Source: Pseudomonas viridiflava (lineage in GTDB: Bacteria; Pseudomonadota; Gammaproteobacteria; Pseudomonadales; Pseudomonadaceae). Taken from it: a stretch of DNA of 64,000 nt. The stretch covers positions 62,001 to 126,000 of the forward strand of contig UVIF01000012.1 in assembly GCA_900596015.1 (NCBI GenBank). Direction: 5' to 3'. The translations under genes were made by a program, and so were the position numbers. The notes below the pieces were generated by a model. The model saw only the letters and a list, made by a program, of their open reading frames with translations. It was not told the origin of the DNA and searched no databases. This document shows, piece after piece, positions 38,733 to 47,852 of this stretch. The first letter of the stretch is position 1, and each line of letters opens with the position of its first letter.

Positions 38733-40104
38733 GGCCTATCTCCAGCCAGCTCAACGGGGTCGATTCATCGACCGGCAGGCCCAGTGCATCCAGCCCCGCC
38801 TGCCAATCTCCACGGCGTTGTGGGTCGAGGGCCTGGCCGGGTGGCGCGGGTAACAACCACACTCGGGTAATGCTGGCGCACCGGGCCAGTTCGGCAATCA
38901 GGCCGAGGCTGCCGCGATCCGGCGAGCGCCGCGGATCGCAGGCGATCACCAGCCGCGCGGGCGGAAAGCGGGTCATCTGTTCCAGCAGCCGCTGGCGCGA
39001 CTCGCGGCTGTCGAGCACGCCGGCATCCTGAATGTCGGGCGCCAGGGCAGGCGGCCACGGATGCTGGCCGTCGAGTTCCAGTGCTACCAATACAGCGCCG
39101 CTGCTCGATTCGCTGGCTGCTTGAGTGGTGACATGCGGCAACGCGTCTGGCGCCTCATCGCGCACGCCCAAGCGTTCGCTGCTGGGCATCAGCCGTTCGC
39201 GCAACTGGCTGTAGCCGGGCAGGCTGGTATCCAGGGTCAAACCCGCGCGGCCTCGGCGCCAACGCCATTGGCAGAACGCGGCCAGCACCAGGCGCGGGCC
39301 GATACCGAACACCAGCAGCACACCGACCAGCCAACCGGCCCAGGCCTGGCGTGCGCCTTCGATGTTGGTCGCCTGATCGCCACTGGCGCGGATCATGTCG
39401 ATGTCCGGCACACTGAAACCCAGCAGCGCGGGCACGGCGCCCAACAGCTGAGTCAGGTTGATGAAGGTGTCCGCGCCCAGAATGGTGGTCTCCCAGACAA
39501 AACCATAACGTCGGGTGGCCAGCAGCAACAGCAGCACGGCCAGTGCGCTGAGCAAGGCCAGCAGCCACAGCCCATGCACCAGCGTGCCCAAGGCCCAGCG
39601 GTTGAGTCGTCGTCGCTGCAGCAGCAGTACCAGCGCCGGCGCCAGATGCACGGCTTGCGCATCACGCGCCAGTTTCTCGCTCAGCCACAACCACAGTCGG
39701 CCCAGCACCGCACCGTGTCCACCAGACGCGACCAGCCCCAGCAGCCAGCTCAGCAGCAGAATGAGGTTGAGCCCCAACAGGCTGCCCAGCGCCCAGAACA
39801 CGTTGACGGGCTGCAGGCCGTCGCCCAGCGCCGCGAATGCCAGGCCCGCGCCGCTGAACACGGCCAGTACGCCCAGCAGCAGCATCGCCAGTCGCGCCCC
39901 CTGTAACCAATGGCCCAGGGCCTGGCGCTGGCCATCGCGTTCGGCCAGCAGCAAAGCCCGGTGCTCGATGCGCGCGGCCAGGTCGCCGCCTTGCTGACGT
40001 GCGCGGCGGTTTGCTTCCAGGTCTTCCAGGGGGCCTGCCTGCTCTTCGCGCAGGCGGATGGCTTCACTGAGCCAGAGTCGATGCAATGCAGTGGGTGCGC
40101 TCAC
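38725..40104 (-). CDS. DUF2868 membrane protein, partner of the DUF3482 GTPase
   Basis: 459 aa, function unknown. Starts at GTG 40102-40104 (MSAPTALHRLWLSEAIRLREEQ). The amphipathic N terminus is followed by transmembrane segments near residues 70-95 and 105-125, another pair near 175-200, and one near 270-290; the C-terminal part is soluble. Tight coupling to the GTPase downstream suggests a membrane-GTPase complex. Divergent from folA. Confidence 0.8.
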   Translation of the reverse strand: MSAPTALHRLWLSEAIRLREEQAGPLEDLEANRRARQQGGDLAARIEHRALLLAERDGQRQALGHWLQGARLAMLLLGVLAVFSGAGLAFAALGDGLQPVNVFWALGSLLGLNLILLLSWLLGLVASGGHGAVLGRLWLWLSEKLARDAQAVHLAPALVLLLQRRRLNRWALGTLVHGLWLLALLSALAVLLLLLATRRYGFVWETTILGADTFINLTQLLGAVPALLGFSVPDIDMIRASGDQATNIEGARQAWAGWLVGVLLVFGIGPRLVLAAFCQWRWRRGRAGLTLDTSLPGYSQLRERLMPSSERLGVRDEAPDALPHVTTQAASESSSGAVLVALELDGQHPWPPALAPDIQDAGVLDSRESRQRLLEQMTRFPPARLVIACDPRRSPDRGSLGLIAELARCASITRVWLLPAPPGQALDPQRRGDWQAGLDALGLPVDESTPLSWLEIGHE

Positions 40105-40169
40105 GCGTTTTTCCAGGCGGCCGATTCGTCGTGAGCATAACCCAAGGAGGCTCTGCTATTCTGCCGGCC

Positions 40170-40682
40170 ATGAAGACATCTCTCCCTTTAAGCCTGATCG
40201 CCGCGCTCGCCGAGAACCGCGTGATCGGCATCGACAACAGCATGCCCTGGCACCTTCCGGGGGATTTCAAGTATTTCAAGGCAACCACCTTGGGCAAGCC
40301 GATCATCATGGGTCGCAAGACCTGGGACTCGCTGGGCCGCCCATTGCCGGGGCGCCTGAACCTGGTGGTCAGCCGACAGCCGGACCTGCACCTGCCGGGT
40401 GCCGAGGTGTTTACTTCACTGCAGGCGGCCATCGAGCGTGCCGAAGCCTGGGCGCACGAACAGGGCGCAGAGGAAGTGATGCTCATCGGTGGCGCGCAGC
40501 TGTACGCGCTGGGCCTTGGTCAGGCGGATCGCCTGTACCTGACGCGGGTAGCCTTGCAACCGGAAGGGGACGCCTGGTTTCCCGAGTTCAACGAGAACCT
40601 ATGGCAGAGGGTGTCGAGCGTGCCTAACGAAGCGGTCGACGACAAGCCGGCCTACGCGTTCGAGGTATGGGAGCGCAGATGA
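40170..40682 (+). CDS. folA: Dihydrofolate reductase FolA
   Basis: Reduces dihydrofolate with NADPH, regenerating the folate used by ThyA. 170 aa. Seen: SLIAALAENRVIGIDNSMPWHLPGD-type N terminus with the catalytic acid in the loop, IIMGRKTWDSLGRPLPGR, and the GGAQLYAL nucleotide site. The ATG at 40170 is where family proteins begin, but the best Shine-Dalgarno (AAGGAGG ending at 40150) is 19 nt away and better spaced for an in-frame ATT at 40158. I keep ATG. Confidence 0.95.
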   Translation: MKTSLPLSLIAALAENRVIGIDNSMPWHLPGDFKYFKATTLGKPIIMGRKTWDSLGRPLPGRLNLVVSRQPDLHLPGAEVFTSLQAAIERAEAWAHEQGAEEVMLIGGAQLYALGLGQADRLYLTRVALQPEGDAWFPEFNENLWQRVSSVPNEAVDDKPAYAFEVWERR

Positions 40683-40690
40683 TCGGGTGG

Positions 40691-40731
40691 CCTGTTCGCG
40701 TCGCCCGTTCGAGGGGGCGGCCACGAACAGG
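40691..40731. other. Inverted repeat between convergent folA and tcyP
   Basis: CCTGTTCG (40691-40698) and CGAACAGG (40724-40731) flank an inner CGTCGCCC/GGGGGCGG pairing. No U tract; it may still stop or stabilise both messages. Confidence 0.45.
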
Positions 40732-40740
40732 CGGTACCGG

Positions 40741-42132
40741 TTACGCCGAAGCCAGTTCCTTGTGCTCATCGGCCGCCAGCAGAGCCTTGTCGGTCTGACC
40801 CATCACTTGGCTGGTGATGGTGCCCGCCGCCATCGATCCGCTCACGTTCAGGGCTGTGCGGCCCATGTCGATCAACGGTTCGACCGAAATCAGCAGCGCC
40901 ACCAGGGTAACCGGCAAGCCCATGGCTGGCAGTACGATCAATGCAGCGAAGGTCGCGCCGCCGCCCACCCCGGCCACACCGGCCGAGCTCAGGGTGACGA
41001 TGCCCACCAACGTGGCGATCCACAGCGGGTCCAGTGGGTTGATCCCAACCGTGGGCGCGACCATCACCGCCAGCATGGCCGGATACAGGCCGGCGCAACC
41101 ATTCTGGCCGATCGTCGCGCCAAAGGAGGCGGCGAAGCTGGCGATCGCTTGAGGTACGCCCAAGCGACGAGTCTGCGCCTCGATGCTCAATGGAATGGTC
41201 GCCGCGCTCGAGCGGCTGGTGAAGGCGAAGGTCAGCACCGGCCAGACCTTGCGGAAGAACCGCAGTGGGTTGACCCCGGCCAGGCTCAGCAGCAGCCCAT
41301 GCACCGCGAACATCAATGCCAGGCCGATGTACGACACCACCACGAAACTGCCCAGCTTGACGATGTCCTGCACGTTGGAACTGGCGACCACCTTGGCCAT
41401 CAGGGCCAGCACACCGTAGGGCGTCAGCTTCATCACCAGCCGCACCAGCCGCATCACCCAGGCCTGCAGCACGTCGATCGCACCCAGGACTTTCGCCCCT
41501 TTGTCGGCATCGTCCTTTAACAGCTGCAAGGCCGCCATGCCCAGGAACGCGGCAAAGATCACCACGCTGATGATCGACGTGGGCTTGGCCCGTGCCAGAT
41601 CGGCGAAAGGATTCTGCGGAATGAACGAGAGCAGCAGTTGCGGCACATTGAGATCGGCGACCTTGCCCGCGTAGTCGCTCTGGATCGTCGCCAGGCGTGC
41701 CGTTTCCTGAGCCCCGGCTACCAGGCCTTCGGCGCTCAGACCGAACAGGTTGGTCAGGCCGATACCGATCAGCGCGGCGATTGCGGTGGTGAACAGCAGC
41801 GTGCCAATGGTCAGGAAGCTGATCTTGCCCAGCGAAGAGGCGTTGTGCAGACGCGCCACTGCGCTGAGGATGGACGCGAAGATCAGTGGCATGACGATCA
41901 TCTGCAGCAACTGCACATAACCGTTGCCGACCAGTTCCAGCCAGCTGATGGTGCTTTTCAGCACAGGGTGGCCGGCACCGTAGACGGTGTGCAGGCCGAT
42001 ACCGAACAGAACGCCCAAGGCAAGGCCCAGCAAGACCTTCTTGGCCAGGCTCCAGTCGGTACGACGCGTTTGTGCCAGACCCAGCAGCAATGCCGCGAAG
42101 ATCAGCAGGTTCAACAGCAGGGGCAGGTTCAT
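40741..42132 (-). CDS. tcyP: L-cystine symporter, TcyP/YdjN type
   Basis: 463-aa inner-membrane protein of the dicarboxylate/amino acid:cation symporter family, the length of E. coli TcyP (YdjN). Early helices include [22 protein letters not shown]; the substrate-site region shows [20 protein letters not shown] and [19 protein letters not shown], which match the cystine branch rather than DctA or GltP. Stands alone; convergent with folA. Confidence 0.88.
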   Translation of the reverse strand: MNLPLLLNLLIFAALLLGLAQTRRTDWSLAKKVLLGLALGVLFGIGLHTVYGAGHPVLKSTISWLELVGNGYVQLLQMIVMPLIFASILSAVARLHNASSLGKISFLTIGTLLFTTAIAALIGIGLTNLFGLSAEGLVAGAQETARLATIQSDYAGKVADLNVPQLLLSFIPQNPFADLARAKPTSIISVVIFAAFLGMAALQLLKDDADKGAKVLGAIDVLQAWVMRLVRLVMKLTPYGVLALMAKVVASSNVQDIVKLGSFVVVSYIGLALMFAVHGLLLSLAGVNPLRFFRKVWPVLTFAFTSRSSAATIPLSIEAQTRRLGVPQAIASFAASFGATIGQNGCAGLYPAMLAVMVAPTVGINPLDPLWIATLVGIVTLSSAGVAGVGGGATFAALIVLPAMGLPVTLVALLISVEPLIDMGRTALNVSGSMAAGTITSQVMGQTDKALLAADEHKELASA

Positions 42133-42276
42133 GTCAGCTCCGAAAGATTAACGACCGCGGCTCTACGGACGCTGGTCAATCGCGAATGCTAACACCCTGA
42201 ATCGGAAGGCAATTAATACCGGATTGGAAAATCGTTAGGCGTTTTTGGAATAAGCGTCTTGGCCCTGAGGGCAAGA

Positions 42277-42312
42277 GGCCGGTCTTCACTGGAGGTTGCG
42301 TGAAGACCGGCC
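42277..42312. other. 13-bp perfect hairpin between ilvD and tcyP
   Basis: GGCCGGTCTTCAC / GTGAAGACCGGCC with a 10-nt loop, 28 bp past the ilvD stop. It lacks a U tract, so it is either a weak terminator or a 3'-end stabilising hairpin of ilvD. Confidence 0.55.
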
Positions 42313-42339
42313 TGCGGGGGCCGGCTGGTGAACAGCGGC

Positions 42340-44181
42340 TTACAGCCCGTCGAGCATCGCCTTGTTGCGTACCGCGCCCTTGTCGGCGCTGGTGGCCAGC
42401 AGAGCATAGGCCTTGAGTGCGGTAGTCACCTTGCGTGGACGCACCTCGACCGGCTTCCAGCCTTTCTTGTCCTGTTCGGCGCGACGGGCTGCCAGTTCGG
42501 CATCGTCCACCAGCAGGTTGATCGAGCGGTTGGGAATGTCGATCAGCACCTTGTCGCCGTCCTGCACCAGGCCAATGGCACCACCCGCCGCCGCCTCAGG
42601 CGACGCGTGGCCGATCGACAGACCGGACGTACCGCCCGAGAAACGTCCGTCGGTGAGCAGCGCGCAGGCTTTACCCAGGCCCTTGGACTTGAGGTACGAC
42701 GTCGGGTACAGCATCTCCTGCATGCCCGGCCCACCCTTGGGGCCTTCGTAGCGGATGATCACGATGTCGCCGGCCTGCACTTCGTCGGCGAGGATGCCAC
42801 GCACCGCGCTGTCCTGGCTTTCGAAGATCTTGGCGTTGCCCTCGAACACATGGATGGACTCATCCACGCCGGCGGTCTTCACCACGCAGCCATCCATTGC
42901 GATGTTGCCGTAGAGCACGGCCAGGCCACCTTCCTGGGAGTAGGCGTGTTCGAAGCTGCGGATGCAGCCGTTTTCGCGGTCGTCGTCCAGGGTGTCCCAG
43001 CGGGTCGACTGGCTGAAGGCGGTTTGCGTCGGGATGCCACCGGGGCCGGCCTTGAAGAAGTGGTGCACCGCTTCATCGGTGGTCTGGGTGATGTCCCACT
43101 TGGCGATGCCTTCGGCCATGCTGCGGCTGTGCACGGTCGGCAGGTCGGTGTGCAGCAGGCCGCCACGGGCCAGCGAGCCGAGGATGCTGAAGATGCCGCC
43201 GGCGCGGTGCACGTCTTCCATATGGTATTTCTGAATGTTCGGCGCGACCTTGCACAGCTGCGGCACGGTACGCGACAGGCGATCGATGTCGCGCAGGTCG
43301 AACTCGATCTCGGCTTCCTGGGCAGCGGCCAGCAGGTGCAGGATGGTGTTGGTCGAACCACCCATGGCGATGTCCAGCATCATGGCGTTTTCGAATGCCT
43401 TGAAGTTGGCGATATTGCGCGGCAGGACCGACTCGTCGTTCTCGACGTAGTAGCGCTTGCACAGCTCGACGATGGTACGGCCCGCCTGCAGGAACAGCTG
43501 CTCGCGATCACTGTGGGTCGCCAGGGTGGAGCCGTTGCCCGGCAGGGCCAGGCCCAGGGCTTCGGTCAGGCAGTTCATCGAGTTGGCGGTGAACATGCCT
43601 GAACACGAACCGCAGGTCGGGCAGGCGCTGCGCTCGTATTCGGCGACCTTTTCATCCGAAGCGGTATCGTCGGCGGCAATCACCATGGCGTCGACCAGGT
43701 CCAGGCCGTGGCTGGCCAGCTTGGTCTTGCCGGCTTCCATCGGCCCGCCGGAAACGAAGATCACCGGAATGTTCAGGCGCAAGGCGGCCATCAGCATGCC
43801 AGGGGTGATCTTGTCGCAGTTGGAGATGCACACGATGGCATCGGCGCAGTGGGCGTTGACCATGTACTCGACCGAGTCGGCGATGATCTCGCGGCTGGGC
43901 AGGGAATACAGCATCCCGTCGTGGCCCATGGCAATGCCGTCGTCCACGGCAATCGTGTTGAATTCCTTGGCCACGCCGCCGGCGCGCTCGATTTCGCGTG
44001 CAACCAGCTGACCGAGATCCTTGAGGTGCACATGCCCCGGCACGAACTGGGTGAACGAGTTGGCAATGGCAATGATCGGTTTCTTGAAATCGTCGTCCTT
44101 CATGCCAGTGGCACGCCACAGCGCGCGGGCACCGGCCATGTTGCGACCGTGGGTGGACGTTTTCGAGCGATAGTCAGGCAT
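42340..44181 (-). CDS. ilvD: Dihydroxy-acid dehydratase IlvD
   Basis: Iron-sulfur enzyme of valine, leucine and isoleucine synthesis. 613 aa from ATG 44179-44181 ([20 protein letters not shown]), the E. coli-type length. Cluster cysteines occur in [12 protein letters not shown] and [38 protein letters not shown] near the end is diagnostic. It marks the left, conserved flank of the island that follows. Confidence 0.97.
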   Translation of the reverse strand: MPDYRSKTSTHGRNMAGARALWRATGMKDDDFKKPIIAIANSFTQFVPGHVHLKDLGQLVAREIERAGGVAKEFNTIAVDDGIAMGHDGMLYSLPSREIIADSVEYMVNAHCADAIVCISNCDKITPGMLMAALRLNIPVIFVSGGPMEAGKTKLASHGLDLVDAMVIAADDTASDEKVAEYERSACPTCGSCSGMFTANSMNCLTEALGLALPGNGSTLATHSDREQLFLQAGRTIVELCKRYYVENDESVLPRNIANFKAFENAMMLDIAMGGSTNTILHLLAAAQEAEIEFDLRDIDRLSRTVPQLCKVAPNIQKYHMEDVHRAGGIFSILGSLARGGLLHTDLPTVHSRSMAEGIAKWDITQTTDEAVHHFFKAGPGGIPTQTAFSQSTRWDTLDDDRENGCIRSFEHAYSQEGGLAVLYGNIAMDGCVVKTAGVDESIHVFEGNAKIFESQDSAVRGILADEVQAGDIVIIRYEGPKGGPGMQEMLYPTSYLKSKGLGKACALLTDGRFSGGTSGLSIGHASPEAAAGGAIGLVQDGDKVLIDIPNRSINLLVDDAELAARRAEQDKKGWKPVEVRPRKVTTALKAYALLATSADKGAVRNKAMLDGL

Positions 44182-44480
44182 GGAACGACTCCGGGCGGCT
44201 AATCGGGTTGCAATGAGGGATTGAGCTTTTCCTGGTCCGCGGCACGCTCGGGCGGTGTGTTGCCGTGCTTGCGGATGAGGCCGGTAACGCTGCGGGATCG
44301 CCACGCGTTCGGCCGAGCTCATAAACCCGCCGGGGGATGATTGGCGATGAGTAGGACGATTCTACACCCATGGGGGAAGGATGGAACGTGGGGCGCGGCA
44401 AGTAATCGGCAGTAAGGCCTGACGCGGCTCGCGCGGCTCTTTTACAGGCCCTCTCCGGACTGAACGCCGTGCGGTTCGCT
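44182..44480. other. 299-bp gap between ilvD and the island
   Basis: Holds the ilvD leader and the end of the leftward island operon. CGCGGCTCGCGCGGCTC-like GC-rich sequence near 44424 resembles a degenerate REP. No gene, no clear terminator and no ilv leader peptide seen. Confidence 0.5.
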
Positions 44481-45689
44481 TTATAGACTGGAAGGAGGCG
44501 CTCGCCTGGCGAGAAAAGCCAAAGCATTCAATAGAAGAAAGCCCGAAGCTCCCATCAAGACGAAGGACCAGCCCAATGTTTGAAGCAGTTGGTGGCTGGA
44601 ATTACTGACAAAAGCACTCACCACGCCCCCGATGATAAAAACAGTCGTGTTTAGTAACGACGATGCGGTGCCTGCACTCTGTTCCGATAGATCAAGTGCT
44701 TCGGAAGTTGCCGCTGGCCTAAGGATGCTGGCGCCTGCTGTGCAGAAAATCGCTGGCACTAAAATGCTGGCGAACGATAGTTGCCATGTCTCTGGCATCA
44801 GAATGATGGCTGTTCCCGATCCTAGAATGAGCGTCAACCCTGCAGTCATCTGCACATGAACGGACGTCACACGGCCCAGTCGGGAAGCAGCATAGCCCCC
44901 GCCTACATAAGCAAGGCTGTAGCACAGCAACGAGAAAGCGAACTCCATGGATGTGAAGCCTAGCTTTTCCAAGAAAAATAGCGGAGAGATGACGATGAAG
45001 GAGAAATGGCTGGCAAATGCGATTGCCGACAGCAGGGACATCCCAATGAATCGAAGCTTCATGCAAGGTCCAAACCGGTCGCTCCAGCCGACATTGATAG
45101 AAGAGCTGCTGATGCTGTCTTGATCCATCAGCTTGCGCGCAAGCCAGATCGTAACGACACCGAGCGCTGCAAAGACGTGAAAGCTCGCTGTCCACCCTGC
45201 TACGGTTTGCAGCATCGTGCCGATCAATGGCGAAACTGATATACAGATCCCACTGATACTGACCATGAGTATTCGAAGCTGGCGCCGCTGAGTGCCGAAA
45301 AACAGGTCTTGGATGATTGCATTGGCTAAAACGAAGCAACCACAGCCTATTGCCTGCACCAGCCGGAACGCCAAAAAGCTTGAGAAGTCTTGCGCCATAG
45401 TGCATCCAATCGCGCCGCTCACGGCTAAACCAAGCCCAGCGAGCAGAAGCTTCCTCCTGCCAAAGCGATCCGAAAGCGGGCCAATGGCGATCTGTGAGAA
45501 GGCGAAGCCCATAGCGAAGATACTGAGTGAAAAGGCGATCCGTGTGGTGTTGGTTTGAAAATGCTCGGCCAAGGCTGGAAAGGAGGGAAGGATGACGTCC
45601 AACGGGAAAACGCCCAGCGAGGTCATCAGTATCAAGAGTGCGATGATTCCTGCTTGCCTCTGGTCCGTACGTTTTAGGTCACAATTCAT
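44481..45689 (-). CDS. MFS exporter of the island (Bcr/CflA-like)
   Basis: 402 aa with 12 predicted helices. SLGVFPLDVILPSFPALAEHF at the start and the loop GPLSDRFGRRKLLLAG are hallmarks of 12-helix drug:H+ antiporters of the Bcr/CflA/EmrD group. I start at ATG 45687-45689, which overlaps the end of the diiron oxygenase gene by 11 bp; longer upstream frames run through that gene. Codon use is less GC-rich than the surrounding chromosome. As last gene of the island operon it probably exports the product or gives self-protection. Confidence 0.83.
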   Translation of the reverse strand: MNCDLKRTDQRQAGIIALLILMTSLGVFPLDVILPSFPALAEHFQTNTTRIAFSLSIFAMGFAFSQIAIGPLSDRFGRRKLLLAGLGLAVSGAIGCTMAQDFSSFLAFRLVQAIGCGCFVLANAIIQDLFFGTQRRQLRILMVSISGICISVSPLIGTMLQTVAGWTASFHVFAALGVVTIWLARKLMDQDSISSSSINVGWSDRFGPCMKLRFIGMSLLSAIAFASHFSFIVISPLFFLEKLGFTSMEFAFSLLCYSLAYVGGGYAASRLGRVTSVHVQMTAGLTLILGSGTAIILMPETWQLSFASILVPAIFCTAGASILRPAATSEALDLSEQSAGTASSLLNTTVFIIGGVVSAFVSNSSHQLLQTLGWSFVLMGASGFLLLNALAFLARRAPPSSL

Positions 45690-46626
45690 CCAACAGCCCT
45701 GCCTTATGGAATGGCTCCCGCTGATTTTCAGTTGTAATTGCTCCCGCGCTTCGGAGAGCACTGAACGTTGCCACGCACGATCGCTTTGCACGTTGTGAAA
45801 GCAGATTATCGCTGTTGAGCGAATGAGCTATCTCCGATGCCAACGCTGTGTTGATCCCCTCGTCTCTCAATGCTGAGCTGAGCCAGTCTTCGTCGATGAG
45901 TGCAAAAGTTTTCATCAAGATTGGGAGCAGTCGGCTGATGCAGTTTCGAGTGTGCTCATCGGCGTGTCTCCATCCATGAACAAATAGCCCGGAGAAAAAT
46001 TTGCAGTGACGAGCTTCGTCATGTAAATGGTCTCGAAACATGGACCCTACTGGACGTTTCAAAGATGCTGAGGATAAATCGAGTAGCTCTTTTGCAATGG
46101 CAGTCTCGGATATGAAGCCTGTCAGGAATCTAAAGAGCGGGCGCTGTTCTTTTTTCTCGGATTTTTCGAGTTTTGAAATTTCTAAAATGCGTTTAAATTC
46201 TGATATCTGCTGATTGTCAGCGTAGAGCTGCGCTACTTGATCGGCCAGCTCCTCTGAAAAAAGGGCGTGGTAGGCTTCATCTGTATATAGGCGGAGTGCC
46301 AGGTTTTTGGATTTTTCAGGCAGGTTGAGTCCCGAGTTTCTTTCTGTGATGTCACAGACTGCCTGGTTTACAATCTGAAGCTCTAGGGTTGTTGTGTATC
46401 GAAGAAAATAGATGAGATGCTTTGCCAGCAATCGTTGCTTTGATGCTGGTGATAGGCCTGAAACCTCAGATCTGGTAAATGCAGGCGCCATATGTTCGGG
46501 AAACCACCACTGATGATGATCCACTGTATCTGTATCATTCGGGCTAATATCATATGCCCATTGCTTGCTGCGAACCGCTGAACGCATATTCCAATCTTTC
46601 AGGTCGGTCATAGTGGTTCGATTCAT
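45679..46626 (-). CDS. AurF-type non-haem diiron oxygenase
   Basis: 315 aa. All seven ligands of the AurF diiron site can be placed: E82, E117 and H120 (DEAYH), E174 (ISETAI), H200, E204 and H207 (DHLHDEARH). Spacings (35, 3, 54, 26, 4, 3) nearly equal those of AurF (35, 3, 57, 27, 4, 3). AurF and CmlI oxidise aryl amines to nitro groups; other members differ. Here the substrate may be the island peptide. The ATG (46626) shares its A with the SagB-like stop, so it is coupled. AT-rich codons suggest transfer. Confidence 0.86.
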   Translation of the reverse strand: MNRTTMTDLKDWNMRSAVRSKQWAYDISPNDTDTVDHHQWWFPEHMAPAFTRSEVSGLSPASKQRLLAKHLIYFLRYTTTLELQIVNQAVCDITERNSGLNLPEKSKNLALRLYTDEAYHALFSEELADQVAQLYADNQQISEFKRILEISKLEKSEKKEQRPLFRFLTGFISETAIAKELLDLSSASLKRPVGSMFRDHLHDEARHCKFFSGLFVHGWRHADEHTRNCISRLLPILMKTFALIDEDWLSSALRDEGINTALASEIAHSLNSDNLLSQRAKRSCVATFSALRSAGAITTENQREPFHKAGLLDEL

Positions 46627-47705
46627 TAAGGGGTCTCCCCTCGCATCAATGTCATTTCTAATGCGATCGGAATGGCAGAGTGTTCTCCATATCCAATACC
46701 CACGAAGAATAAAGGTTGTTCGTGGGAAGGCTCGATTTTTAGCGCATGTTCAACAGCCGCATCATTGAATGCGCCTGTAACCCATGTCTTGAAATTCAAC
46801 GCAGTGGCGATAAGTTGAAGGCTCTGGGAAATATGACCGGCTTCAATCAGTGCCATTCGGTAGGCGCGGGAGTGTTCGTACTTCCACCACAATTTGTCTA
46901 GCCGAGAAGTCAGCCAAATCCCCATTGGAAGATTGTCAACGAAATGTTGACCGCTCAATGTCTCGCCAAGAGCCGTTGATGTGAGTGGGCCACGGTGCTC
47001 CAATGCATGTTCGTAAGGATCGTAATAGTAGAATCCAGCTTCCACGTCCCGAATGTTTTTTGCGTACACATACCCTTCTGTGGCGTTCAGGCCCCCTGCC
47101 GATGGGGAGGTTCGACGCTGACCCAATGCACAGATGCTGGCAGCTTTTGAAGCCTTTCTAAATGGAGTGGTAAAGCCGAGCGCTATAAAAAGTAAAGTGG
47201 AGACGTCTATCAAGGATAACTCCTGATTATGAAATACTCTACAAGTTGCTCGGTTTAAAAGGGTGCTTTTCAATGAGGCGTCCAGATCAGAAATATTTGG
47301 CTTCGGCAGCTTGATACGCCGCTGGCTCGCACTGCATTTATCAATTGATGTAGGGGCGCAACTAGATAGCACCTCGAAGCAGTGCTGTTGATAGGCTTTG
47401 GCCCAGTCTTCCACATTGGCGATTGCTGTCTCAAACTGAATATTTTTTGTACCGATATGAAAAATCTTTGAAAGTATATCCCATCCCCATGTGTCTTGAG
47501 GCACAGGTTCTGATGATAGGACGCCACTTTGAAGGAGCGAGCGATCTACGATGGACTCCGCATCAAAACTAGCAGGGCTAGTGAGGATCGAATTCAATCG
47601 AATCCATGTGTCTGGGTCTATTTCGTACTGCTGATGGTTGCGATAGTCCCATAGTATCCACTGGCCTTGGTGCGGATAAATAAATAGGTCTTGATTTAAA
47701 TACAT
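46626..47705 (-). CDS. SagB/McbC-type FMN dehydrogenase (nitroreductase fold)
   Basis: 359 aa. Start ATG 47703-47705 with a perfect AGGAGG 6 nt upstream. Residues 1-150 form a separate N-terminal domain (LFIYPHQGQWILWDYRNHQQ) that could bind a leader peptide. The C-terminal flavin domain has NRATCRVF, GQRRTSPSAGGLNATEGYVY and WWKYEHSRAYRMALIEAGHI, the last containing the Lys-Tyr pair needed for azoline oxidation in McbC. Such enzymes oxidise azolines made by YcaO cyclodehydratases, but no YcaO gene is in the window. It follows the 21-aa peptide gene and is coupled to the diiron oxygenase. Confidence 0.82.
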   Translation of the reverse strand: MYLNQDLFIYPHQGQWILWDYRNHQQYEIDPDTWIRLNSILTSPASFDAESIVDRSLLQSGVLSSEPVPQDTWGWDILSKIFHIGTKNIQFETAIANVEDWAKAYQQHCFEVLSSCAPTSIDKCSASQRRIKLPKPNISDLDASLKSTLLNRATCRVFHNQELSLIDVSTLLFIALGFTTPFRKASKAASICALGQRRTSPSAGGLNATEGYVYAKNIRDVEAGFYYYDPYEHALEHRGPLTSTALGETLSGQHFVDNLPMGIWLTSRLDKLWWKYEHSRAYRMALIEAGHISQSLQLIATALNFKTWVTGAFNDAAVEHALKIEPSHEQPLFFVGIGYGEHSAIPIALEMTLMRGETP

Positions 47706-47724
47706 GGAAAACCTCCTCAGCAAA

Positions 47725-47751
47725 GGAGGAAGGGTCCGGTTTCCCTCCTCC
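47725..47751 (-). terminator. Hairpin between the peptide gene and the SagB-like gene (possible attenuator)
   Basis: Minus strand: GGAGGAGGG / CCCTTCCTCC with one bulged base and an 8-nt loop, followed by only a short T run. Such partial terminators often let a precursor peptide be made in excess over its enzymes. It may also protect the short message. Confidence 0.5.
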
Positions 47752-47763
47752 CTTTCTTAGGGT

Positions 47764-47829
47764 TTACTTGGCTTTAACCAAGCACATCAGGTTGGCGATT
47801 TTTTTTGATTCGAGATTTATCTTCTTCAT
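47764..47829 (-). CDS. 21-residue candidate precursor peptide
   Basis: ATG at 47827-47829, stop TAA at 47764-47766. The peptide begins MKKINLESKK and ends NLMCLVKAK: six lysines, one cysteine (residue 16) and no aromatic residue. GAGGG sits 6 nt before the ATG, a good ribosome site, and the next gene begins 59 bp downstream on the same strand. Too short to be found by resemblance, but the ribosome site, the downstream peptide-type enzymes and the exporter make it a plausible RiPP precursor. It could instead be a leader or regulatory peptide. Confidence 0.62.
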   Translation of the reverse strand: MKKINLESKKIANLMCLVKAK

Positions 47830-47852
47830 TTTATTCCCTCGCTTTCATTGGA

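Noticed and set aside
42277..42312. Rho-independent terminator of ilvD
   Set aside because: The stem is perfect but no U tract follows on either strand, so it is listed only as a hairpin.
45679..46626. Ribonucleotide reductase small subunit or ferritin-like protein
   Set aside because: The extra histidine ligand (H200) and the spacing of all seven ligands fit AurF rather than R2 or ferritin.
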